From NCBI GenBank assembly GCA_964448045.1, contig CAYUVF010000044.1, forward strand, positions 1 through 38,350: DNA of 38,350 bases. The letters are read 5' to 3'. Source of the stretch: CAYUVF01 sp964448045 (GTDB lineage: Bacteria > Bacteroidota > Rhodothermia > Rhodothermales > Salinibacteraceae). Below, piece by piece: positions 32,196 to 38,350 of the stretch (the first letter of the stretch is position 1; each line of letters starts with the position of its first letter). Made by a program: the position numbers and the translations under genes. Below the pieces are notes generated by a model. The model was not told the origin of the DNA, did no database searches, and saw only the letters and a list, made by a program, of their open reading frames with translations.

Positions 32196-32262
32196 CGATT
32201 GTCGAATGGCGACTGTCGAACTTCGAATAGTTGTCCATTCATCATTCGCCATTCGTCATTCC
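32194..32262. repeat. Heptad-periodic palindromic intergenic array 5
   Basis: Seven-base units fill the convergent gap: GACGATT, GTCGAAT, GGCGACT, GTCGAAC, TTCGAAT on the left and CATTCAT, CATTCGC, CATTCGT, CATTCCT on the right. GATTGTCGAATGGCGACT (32197-32214) pairs with ATTCGCCATTCGTCATTC (32244-32261), matching at 15 of 18 positions. The ruvC stop codon (32256-32258) is inside. Confidence 0.75.
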
Positions 32263-32801
32263 TGCACTCGGTCGGGGTTGGAATCGACGAAGCTGGACCA
32301 GCCCGAGTAGTGCTGCGAGTCCTCGTGGGCGTCGCGGTGGCCGTGGCAGAGGGCGACGGCGAGTGCATCAGAGGTGTCGAGGGCGATCTCCTCAGCCGAG
32401 CCGTCCAGCTGCAGGATCGAGTGCACCATAAAGCGGATCTGCTGCTTCGAGGCGTTGCCGTTCCCCGTAACGGATTTTTTCACTTCCTTCGGTGTGTACT
32501 GCGCCACCGGCACATCGCGATTTAGCCCCGCCAGCATGGCGGCCGCTTGCGCGCGCCCCAGCTTGAGCATCGACTGCGGGTTGCGCCCGTACACCGGCAT
32601 CTCGATGGCCAGCTCATCTGGGACGTGCTCCTCAATCAGCGCGGCGACCGAGCGGTAGATGGTGCGCAGGCGCATCGGATGGCTCGACTCCGCATCCAGC
32701 CGGATCACGCCCGATGTGATGAGCTCCTCGTCGGCGCCCGAGGTGTCCACGATGCCGTATCCGGTCACGCGCGATCCGGGGTCGATGCCGATGATGATCA
32801 T
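32256..32801 (-). CDS. ruvC: Holliday junction resolvase RuvC
   Basis: A 181-residue RNase H-fold endonuclease that resolves Holliday junctions in concert with RuvAB. All four acidic residues are present: D7 in IIIGIDPGS, E67 in LAIEMPV, and D142 and D145 in LDTSDALAVALCH. The GRAQAAAMLAGL helix and the basic KKSVTGNGNASKQQI loop are typical. It lies 44 bases downstream of yebC on the same strand, a common pairing. ruvA and ruvB are not in the window. The C-terminal 25 residues are variable and its stop lies within a repeat array. Confidence 0.95.
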   Translation of the reverse strand: MIIIGIDPGSRVTGYGIVDTSGADEELITSGVIRLDAESSHPMRLRTIYRSVAALIEEHVPDELAIEMPVYGRNPQSMLKLGRAQAAAMLAGLNRDVPVAQYTPKEVKKSVTGNGNASKQQIRFMVHSILQLDGSAEEIALDTSDALAVALCHGHRDAHEDSQHYSGWSSFVDSNPDRVQE

Positions 32802-32845
32802 ACAGATAAGGGGGTGCGGTGGAACGGAAGGCAGTTGGCAGACGG

Positions 32846-33592
32846 TTACTTGGCCGTCGTCACCGTCTCGCCCTTGTGTTCGAGGGTGGTGTAGATGCCA
32901 TCGACATCGTCGAGGTCTTCGATCTCCTCGATTAGCTTGAGGACGGTGCTCTGCGCGCTGGGGTCCAGCGTCTGCGTCGTCGTGGGGATACGCACGAAGT
33001 CGGCCTCCTCGGGTTCGATGCCTGCGGCGTCGAGGGCGTCGTTCACGTCGGCGAAGGCGTCGACGGAAGTCGTCACGACAAACTGCCCGTCGTCGTGTTC
33101 GAGATCTTCGGCGCCGGCGTCGGCAACGATTTCGAAGAGCTTCATCTCGTCGTGCCCGTCCTCGGAGATGACAATCTGGCCCTTCTGGTCGAACAGGTAC
33201 GCGACCGAGCCATCTTTGCCGAGGTTGCCGTCGTACTTATTGAAGAGGAAGCGCAGGTCGGCGACGGTGCGGTTGGTGTTATCGGTCATCGCGTCGATGA
33301 ACACGGCGATGCCGTGCGGCGCGTAGCCCTCGTACGTGGCGGGCTCGTAGTCCTGTCCCTCCAACTCGCCCGTGCCGCGCTTGACGGCCCGCTCGATAGT
33401 GTCTTTGGGCATGTCGGCCTCTTCGGCGCGCTGGATGGCGTGCTGCAGGGGCGTGTTGATCTTCGGGTCACCGCCGCCCTCGCGGGCCGCAGTGGAAATC
33501 TCGCGCGACAGCTTCGCCCACTTCTTCGACTTTTTCTTGTCTTCCTTCGCCTTCTGCCGTTTAATCTTTGACCATTTATTGTGTCCAGCCAT
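32846..33592 (-). CDS. yebC: YebC/PmpR-family regulatory protein
   Basis: A 248-residue YebC/TACO1-family protein with the invariant start MAGHNKWSKIKRQKAKED. The helical domain includes REISTAAREGGGDPKINTPL with IQRAEEADMPKDTIERAVKRG, and the later domains include EGYAPHGIAVFIDAMTDN, NRTVADLRFLFNKYDGNL and GSVAYLFDQKG. Members act as DNA-binding regulators or in translation of difficult sequences. The ATG at 33592 is fixed by the conserved N terminus. It is the first gene of a probable yebC-ruvC unit. A 19-base palindrome lies 49-67 bases upstream. Confidence 0.95.
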   Translation of the reverse strand: MAGHNKWSKIKRQKAKEDKKKSKKWAKLSREISTAAREGGGDPKINTPLQHAIQRAEEADMPKDTIERAVKRGTGELEGQDYEPATYEGYAPHGIAVFIDAMTDNTNRTVADLRFLFNKYDGNLGKDGSVAYLFDQKGQIVISEDGHDEMKLFEIVADAGAEDLEHDDGQFVVTTSVDAFADVNDALDAAGIEPEEADFVRIPTTTQTLDPSAQSTVLKLIEEIEDLDDVDGIYTTLEHKGETVTTAK

Positions 33593-33640
33593 AATCGGAT
33601 CGTGTTTCGCCCACAAAATCGAATAGAAATCGCGCACCGG

Positions 33641-33659
33641 TAGGTGTTCGCAATACCTA
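33641..33659. promoter_or_regulatory. Operator-like palindrome upstream of yebC
   Basis: TAGGTGTT (33641-33648) and AATACCTA (33652-33659) are inverted around CGC with one mismatch. The site is 49-67 bases upstream of the yebC start, in the divergent gap with the PfkB-type kinase. It is a plausible dimeric-regulator site. Confidence 0.4.
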
Positions 33660-33807
33660 ACATCTCGATGCGGTATCTGGTTCGCGGTGGGGCTCGCATC
33701 CCGCCAGAGAACGACTCGGTGGGTTTTGCGAAGCGGCGGATAGTGTATTACCTTAACGAGCCGAGCTCGCCCCGTTGCACTGCCTGCCACCGATCCCCAC
33801 CCCCGCT

Positions 33808-34680
33808 ATGCCAATCATCGTTGGACTCGGTGAAGTGCTCTGGGACCTGTTTCCCGATCGTCGCCGTCCGGGGGGTGCCCCGGCGAACGTGGCCTATCAC
33901 GCCCATGTGCTGGGCCACCGGGGCGTGGTCGCCAGCCGCGTGGGGCGCGACACCCTCGGCACTGAACTGCGCGACCTGCTCGACCGCCGGGGCGTCGACA
34001 TCGATTACGTGCAGGTCGACAACACGCACGACACCGGCACCGCGCGCGTCGAATTCACCGCAGGCGAGCCCACCTACACTCTCGTCGAAGATGTCGCGTG
34101 GGACTACCTCGCCGTGACCGCCGCGCTAAAGGAGCTGGCCGCGGAGGTCGACGCCGTCTGCTTCTCCACACTCAGCCAGCGGAGCCCCGTCGCGCGCACT
34201 ACCATCCGGCACGTACTCGACCTCGTGAAGCCTGCGATCCCCCGGGTGCTGGATGTCAACCTCCGCCCGCCCTTTTACAGCGCCGAGGTGCTGCGCGCCT
34301 CCATCCGCCGCGCCAACGTCGTCAAGATGAACCGCGCCGAGCAAGACGTGCTGCAGGAGCTGTTCGAGGTGGACGATGTGCCGGCCTGGCTGTTCGGCGA
34401 GCACGATGTCGCGCTGGTCTGTCTCACCAAAGGCGCCGACGGCAGCGAGCTCATCACGCCCAATGAGCACTTCGCGCAGGGCGCCCCGACGGTCGACATG
34501 GCGGCGGGCGATGCCGTGGGCGTAGGCGATTCGTTCCTGGCCGTCATCTGCCATCACCTGCTGGAAGGGTCGCCGCTGCAGACCATGCTCGCGGCGGCCA
34601 ACCGCTACGCGGCCTACATCGCCACCCAGCGCGGTGGCATGCCGCCCGTCGACGACGAGCTGCTCGATAAGGTCACGTAA
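33808..34680 (+). CDS. PfkB-family carbohydrate kinase (fructokinase-like)
   Basis: A 290-residue sugar kinase of the PfkB/ribokinase family. The start MPIIVGLGEVLWDLFPD and the substrate-binding GGAPANVAYHAHVLG are fructokinase-like. The C-terminal signature reads DAVGVGDSF in place of the usual DTVGAGDAF, but keeps the GxGD catalytic aspartate. It would phosphorylate a furanose or similar sugar with ATP in the cytoplasm. The ATG at 33808 is chosen because it begins the first beta strand. It is divergent from yebC with no sugar transporter or hydrolase nearby, so the substrate cannot be deduced from context. Confidence 0.9.
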   Translation: MPIIVGLGEVLWDLFPDRRRPGGAPANVAYHAHVLGHRGVVASRVGRDTLGTELRDLLDRRGVDIDYVQVDNTHDTGTARVEFTAGEPTYTLVEDVAWDYLAVTAALKELAAEVDAVCFSTLSQRSPVARTTIRHVLDLVKPAIPRVLDVNLRPPFYSAEVLRASIRRANVVKMNRAEQDVLQELFEVDDVPAWLFGEHDVALVCLTKGADGSELITPNEHFAQGAPTVDMAAGDAVGVGDSFLAVICHHLLEGSPLQTMLAAANRYAAYIATQRGGMPPVDDELLDKVT

Positions 34681-34712
34681 TCCGCCGGGGCGCATGAGGA
34701 AGGAGCGCCAAC

Positions 34713-34779
34713 GACCTGACCCCCTTTTTCACCACCTCCATGGACTGAGGACGCCCTACCATAATTTGAAGGTCAGGTC
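34713..34779. repeat. Inverted repeat between kinase and LytTR regulator genes
   Basis: GACCTGACC (34713-34721) and GGTCAGGTC (34771-34779) are perfect 9-base inverted copies 49 bases apart. The left copy is followed by CCCTTTTTC. It fills much of the 186-base convergent gap and could be a terminator-like structure or a REP-type repeat. Confidence 0.45.
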
Positions 34780-34866
34780 CGACCCCGATTGGGCATCCAG
34801 CCTCTGATCGGCTTATCTGGATCCCCGATCACGTCGGGGAGGACGTCTGGGGGGCAAACCTGCAGT

Positions 34867-35655
34867 TCACGTCGAGAAGTTGAGCACCTCGTTGCGGCGG
34901 TCGCTGTAGGTGCGGCTGGAGACAAGCTCCGTGCCATCGTCGAGGATGAGCACGCAGTCGCCCGAGCCGCGCGGGTGGATTTCGCGGATGCGCTCGACGT
35001 TGACAATGCGCGAACGGTGGATCCGAAGGAACTGCTCGGGGTGGAGGCGCTCCTCCATCTCGGTGAGCGTGGAGCGGACGAGATGCGTCGCCTCGCCCAC
35101 GTGGAGGCACACGTAGTTATCGGCGGCCTCCATCCAGTCGATGTTGTCCACGTTGATAAAGCGGACCTGCCGCCGTTTGCGTACGGGAATGCGCTGGGTG
35201 TAGGTCGACGCTTCGACCGGTTGGGGGCGATCGCCGAGCCGGTCCAGCAGGTGTTCGATCTGCTCGTTGAGTTCGGCCATGTGGTCGTTTTTGAGGTGCT
35301 GCCGCGCCTGTTGGAGCGCATCCTGCAGGCGGCGGTTCGTGAAGGGTTTCAGCAGGTAGTCGACGGCGTGCACTTCGAAGGCGCGGAGAGCGTACTGGTC
35401 GTAGGCTGTGACGAAGATGATGACGGGCAGCTCATCCATATCGACGGCCATGAGGGCTTCGAAGCCGTTCATGCCGGGCATCTGCACATCCATGAACACG
35501 AGGTCGGGCTGGAGCTCTTGGATAGCTTGGGCCGCCTCGCGTCCATCGGCGCACTCGGCCACGATGGAGAGGTCGGATTCCTGTTGGAGCAGCTTCCGCA
35601 GCCCTTCCCGGGCGACGGATTCGTCGTCGGCAATGAGGGTTCGGATCGTTGGCAT
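34867..35655 (-). CDS. LytTR-family response regulator
   Basis: A 262-residue response regulator. The receiver domain spans about residues 1-120, with the acidic pocket D10/D11, phospho-acceptor D56 in LVFMDVQMPG, Thr in VTAYDQYALRAF and Lys in DYLLKPF. The LytTR DNA-binding domain occupies about 160-262 (YTQRIPVRKRRQVRFINVDN, DWMEAADNYVCLH, EQFLRIHRSRIVNVERI). LytTR proteins bind DNA as dimers at direct repeats. The gene starts 38 bases after the sensor kinase gene on the same strand; the two form a clear two-component pair. Targets and signal are unknown. Confidence 0.94.
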   Translation of the reverse strand: MPTIRTLIADDESVAREGLRKLLQQESDLSIVAECADGREAAQAIQELQPDLVFMDVQMPGMNGFEALMAVDMDELPVIIFVTAYDQYALRAFEVHAVDYLLKPFTNRRLQDALQQARQHLKNDHMAELNEQIEHLLDRLGDRPQPVEASTYTQRIPVRKRRQVRFINVDNIDWMEAADNYVCLHVGEATHLVRSTLTEMEERLHPEQFLRIHRSRIVNVERIREIHPRGSGDCVLILDDGTELVSSRTYSDRRNEVLNFST

Positions 35656-35693
35656 GACAGAGACGGAGTCGGTGAAACAGGCGAATGAACTCC

Positions 35694-36857
35694 TCACGTA
35701 GGGTCGGGGAGCAGCCGCGCCAGAGCGCGGTCGCGATCGGGCGGTTGCGCTTCGGCGCGGAAGGGGATGACGATGGTGACCATGAGGCCGCCGCTCGGGG
35801 CATGGGAGAACTCCAGGTGATGGTTGGGGCCGTAGAGGCGGCGCAGACGCGCCTGCGTGTTGGCCAGCCCCACGCCCTGCTGTCCGTCGAGCGACCAGTC
35901 GTCGGGTACGCCGACGCCGTTGTCCTGCACCCGCAGGCGAAGCTGGTCGCCCTCGCGGCGAGCGACCACGTCGATGCGGCCGGGCCGGTGCGTGGGTTCG
36001 ATGCCGTGGCGGATGGCATTTTCCACCAGCGGCTGCAGGATCAAGTTGGGCACACAGGCCGGCAGCGCCCGATCGTCGACGTCGACGTTCACCTGCAGCC
36101 AATCCTTGAACCGGATGCGCTCGATGGCGAGGTAGCTCTCCAAAAAGCCGAGCTCTTGCTTTAGGCTGACCTCCTGCGCGCCGGTGTTATCGAGCACGTA
36201 GCGGAGGAAGTCGCTGAGCACGGCGATGGTGTCCACCGCTTCGTCATCGCGCTGCTGGCGGATGAGCATGGCGATGGTATGGAACGTGTTGAAGAGGAAG
36301 TGAGGTTGGAGTTGCAGGCGGAGGGCGTGCAGCCGCGCCTCGGCCAGTTCGGCCTCCAGCCGGGAGGCGCGCAGCTCCCGCTCGCGAAACTTGCGGTAGT
36401 ACTCAAAGGCGTGCACGCCGATCAGGATGGTGATATAGATGACCGAGTCGAGCGTCACGCTGGAGAGGAACACGCGCGATAGGGTATCGCCCATCCAGCC
36501 CGTCAGTAGCTCCCCATCGATCCACAGCCGGACGCCGCGCATCCCCGTAAACAGCAGCGATGCGAACAGGCTCACGAGCGGAGCGGCCAGTAGGTGCAGC
36601 AAAACGTTAGGGAAGAGCCGGTCGCGATCCAGCGGAAAGCGCCGCACGAACGCCAGCACAATCAGCGTCGACGGGATCCAGGTGTACCAGCCCAGCAGCG
36701 TCCACACCGCTCGCTCCAGCGTGTACGGTTGATCGCTGCCCACCGTCAGGTCGATGAGCGTGCTCGATGTGATGTAAATCAGACCGATCAGCGTCCAGAA
36801 GCCGATAAGCAGTCCGGCTTGAGTCCAGCGTCGATCCCAGAGCGTGCGGTAATTCAT
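35694..36857 (-). CDS. LytS/YehU-type sensor histidine kinase
   Basis: A 387-residue membrane sensor kinase. Four to five hydrophobic segments lie within residues 14-150 with no large extracytoplasmic domain. A coiled coil (ELRASRLEAELAEARLHALR) follows, then the His_kinase motif LQLQPHFLFNTFHTI with H186, the N box LVENAIRHGIEP, and the G box DNGVGVPDD with GVGLANTQARLRRLYG. It would autophosphorylate and pass phosphate to the LytTR regulator encoded just downstream. The ATG at 36857 is chosen as the start of the amphipathic lead into helix 1. The signal is not evident. Confidence 0.93.
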   Translation of the reverse strand: MNYRTLWDRRWTQAGLLIGFWTLIGLIYITSSTLIDLTVGSDQPYTLERAVWTLLGWYTWIPSTLIVLAFVRRFPLDRDRLFPNVLLHLLAAPLVSLFASLLFTGMRGVRLWIDGELLTGWMGDTLSRVFLSSVTLDSVIYITILIGVHAFEYYRKFRERELRASRLEAELAEARLHALRLQLQPHFLFNTFHTIAMLIRQQRDDEAVDTIAVLSDFLRYVLDNTGAQEVSLKQELGFLESYLAIERIRFKDWLQVNVDVDDRALPACVPNLILQPLVENAIRHGIEPTHRPGRIDVVARREGDQLRLRVQDNGVGVPDDWSLDGQQGVGLANTQARLRRLYGPNHHLEFSHAPSGGLMVTIVIPFRAEAQPPDRDRALARLLPDPT

Positions 36858-36993
36858 GGCGGCGGGGGGCTGAGGGCAGGGGGCGCGGCGCCCGTTGGGG
36901 CGCGCAGCGTACGCCACACCATCCCCAATATAGCACATAAAACGCACTTTCGTCGATACATGCGCGGCCCAGTCGCCCGCTGTGTGGGGTAAG

Positions 36994-37079
36994 CCGCACG
37001 CTTGTTGGGGCGAATCGGGCCGATGATCGGGAACGTTTGCGACGCGGCGGATGGAGGATGCAAGCGTGCGGTTCGCCCC
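36994..37079. repeat. Two overlapping, mutually exclusive inverted repeats
   Basis: CCGCACGCTTG (36994-37004) pairs with CAAGCGTGCGG (37061-37071), and GGGGCGAA (37007-37014) pairs with TTCGCCCC (37072-37079). Because the order of the parts is not mirrored, both stems cannot be nested in one hairpin. They lie in the 323-base divergent gap between the sensor kinase and the secreted HEAT-like gene, where I see no gene. Confidence 0.5.
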
Positions 37080-37180
37080 CTGAGGCTCCGGCTGGCCCCA
37101 TGTCTCTTTTATCGGATGCGCGGCGCAGCTACCCTTTGCCTGCAGCCCACAACGATCCGAACCGACGAAGGGAGACCGCT

Positions 37181-37636
37181 ATGACGACGCGAACACGATG
37201 GACCGCATCCGTACTCGCATTCCTATTCCTCGGCCTGATGGGAACCGCGCAGGCGCAGACGGTTCGCGCTCCCGGCATGGTCGAGGCGCCCGTGCCGATG
37301 GTTGAGGCGCCCACGTGGCGGGCCAACTTCGGCGCGCAGGCGGCGCTTCAGCTGCGTTCCACGATTCCTGCCGTTCGCGAGCAGGCCCTGATCAATGTGA
37401 TCACGGTGGCGAACCAGGACCACGATGTCAATTTGCGCCCGGCCCTGAGCGCCCTCACCGACGTGTACCAGCGCAGCTCCCACGAAGGCCATCGCATAAT
37501 GGCGCTTGTGACTCTGCATGCCATCCGTGACGAGGGCAGTATGCAGTTTCTCGCCGAACAGGCGCGCTTCTGGGAATCCTCCAAGCGCGTGCACCGGCTC
37601 GTCCGCGCCATTCTCGCCGATTACTACGGTGCCTGA
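37181..37636 (+). CDS. Secreted small HEAT-like helical protein, unknown function
   Basis: A 151-residue protein with a signal peptide at 1-25 (ending GTAQAQ). A short linker with a repeated MVEAP motif follows (near residues 33-44), then a helical region (about 50-150) that looks like two HEAT-type helix pairs: AALQLRSTIPAVREQALINV, then ALSALTDVYQR and HRIMALVTLHAIRDEGSMQF. AAGGGAG-type ribosome-site bases at 37168-37174, 6 bases before the ATG, fix the start. Function is unknown. It is divergent from the sensor kinase and could be its target, but nothing proves it. Confidence 0.72.
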   Translation: MTTRTRWTASVLAFLFLGLMGTAQAQTVRAPGMVEAPVPMVEAPTWRANFGAQAALQLRSTIPAVREQALINVITVANQDHDVNLRPALSALTDVYQRSSHEGHRIMALVTLHAIRDEGSMQFLAEQARFWESSKRVHRLVRAILADYYGA

Positions 37637-37672
37637 AGCAGCGCCTTCGGGCTCAGTGGTGGAGCAGCCGTT

Positions 37673-37699
37673 GCCGGGCCGGGGTTCGCCCGGTCCGGC
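37673..37699. terminator. GC-rich hairpin, possible terminator
   Basis: GCCGGGCCGGG (37673-37683) and CCCGGTCCGGC (37689-37699) pair at 10 of 11 positions with a 5-base loop. No T tract follows, so it may only slow transcription or protect the mRNA end of the HEAT-like gene, 37 bases upstream. Confidence 0.4.
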
Positions 37700-37767
37700 G
37701 CGGGCTGATGCCAATCGCTGCCTAAGCCCCGCGCTCATCACTCCATCTGCCTCGACCCGTCCTGCCG

Positions 37768-38295
37768 ATGCCCCGTTGCTTCGCGCTTGTGTTAGTCGCC
37801 GGGGCGTATCTGATTCTGGCCCCCTCGGCCCTGCCGGCTGCCGCGCAGTCCAATGCCTCCCCTTGCGAGGCTCCCGGCGCCAATCAGTTTGACTTCTGGC
37901 TGGGCACATGGGCGCTGACGTGGGGCGAAACCGGCCGTGGTACCAACACCATCACGCAAATCCTGGGCGGCTGCATCATCAAAGAGACGTTCGAGGGCGC
38001 CCTGTCCTCCGGTCCGTATCGTGGTCTCAGCGTGACCGCGTACGACCCCGAGCGTGGCCGGTGGCGCCAGACCTGGGTCGACGACCGCGGGGGCTATCTC
38101 GACTTCGTCGGCGTCTGGGAGGGCGACCGGATGGTGCTCCGGCACACCGCCGAGAAGGACGGCGCCCCCGTCGAACAGCGAATGGTGTGGCACAACATCA
38201 CCGCCGATAGCCTCGACTGGCTGTGGCAGCAATCGGCGGACGGTGGGCAGACGTGGACCACCCTCTGGTCGATTCACTACGTGCGGCAAAAGTAA
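37768..38295 (+). CDS. DUF1579-like secreted beta-barrel protein
   Basis: A 175-residue protein. A signal peptide covers about residues 1-26 (ending LPAAAQ). The remainder has the DUF1579-like pattern: NQFDFWLGTWALTWGE near 39-54, a NTITQILGGCIIKETFEG strand pair, the RWRQTWVDDRGGYLDF segment, WEGDRMVLRHTAEKDG, and the final DGGQTWTTLWSIHYVRQK. Such proteins fold as lipocalin-like barrels of unknown ligand. It follows the HEAT-like gene by 131 bases on the same strand with a GC hairpin between. The stop is at 38295 and the last 55 bases of the window contain no feature. Confidence 0.8.
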   Translation: MPRCFALVLVAGAYLILAPSALPAAAQSNASPCEAPGANQFDFWLGTWALTWGETGRGTNTITQILGGCIIKETFEGALSSGPYRGLSVTAYDPERGRWRQTWVDDRGGYLDFVGVWEGDRMVLRHTAEKDGAPVEQRMVWHNITADSLDWLWQQSADGGQTWTTLWSIHYVRQK

Positions 38296-38350
38296 GCGTG
38301 CTCCAACGGCATCGCCTCGGTCCGCCCCATCGCTTCGTTTGGATCCTCTT

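Overview
The window looks like one contig end from a GC-rich member of Bacteroidota, most likely the Rhodothermales/Salinibacter side (inference). The support is TonB-dependent receptors with an N-terminal carboxypeptidase-regulatory-like domain, the Bacteroidota-typical families DUF2480 and DUF4290, a LytS/LytTR pair, and few clear Shine-Dalgarno sites. The first 30 bases match the Illumina TruSeq read-2 adapter at 29 of 30 positions, so the left edge is a library artefact; true sequence starts near base 31 inside the 3' end of an HMG-CoA reductase gene.

Layout. 31-3792: HMG-CoA reductase tail, an extended NAD(P)-dependent reductase, a UbiB/ABC1 kinase-like protein and a small membrane protein. 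3855-6232 (minus): a polyhydroxyalkanoate-type set (PhaR-like regulator, phasin, patatin-like hydrolase) with no PHA synthase in view. 6483-15820/16642 (plus): a GbsR/MarR-type regulator, a TonB-dependent receptor behind a promoter and perfect palindrome, a FabG-like reductase, a KAS III homologue that has lost the His and Asn of its triad, a sodium:solute symporter, an acyl-CoA ligase and two alpha/beta hydrolases. Together they read as an uptake, CoA-activation and acyl-transfer or cleavage locus of unknown substrate. 16672-19414 (minus): an SDR, a DUF2914 membrane protein and a DUF2480 protein. 19652-24610: a YidE/AspT-type transporter, a FecA-like receptor and a GNAT acetyltransferase. 24944-28767: a PpiC/SurA-like lipoprotein, tRNA-Glu(CTC), clpP and tig. 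29096-31710: a NatAB-like ABC exporter and a small protein. 31917-34680: DUF4290, ruvC, yebC and a PfkB kinase. 34867-38295: a LytTR response regulator with its sensor kinase, then two secreted proteins.

The most unusual content lies between genes. (i) Intergenic arrays with a 7-8 base period occur at five junctions (11612-11722, 13223-13260, 14770-14872, 18668-18690, 32194-32262). Their unit sequences differ, but the best ones share a layout in which the left half is roughly the reverse complement of the right half, and two of them contain a gene's stop codon. (ii) Three GTCAT...ATGAC palindromic elements are present (18699-18829, 24645-24873, 28976-29095). Two are flanked by perfect direct repeats (11 and 9 bases) that look like target-site duplications; one of these duplicates the last two codons and stop codon of the neighbouring gene. 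(iii) ClpP appears to carry a Ser-His-Asn instead of a Ser-His-Asp triad. No CRISPR array, rRNA, prophage or intact transposase was seen.
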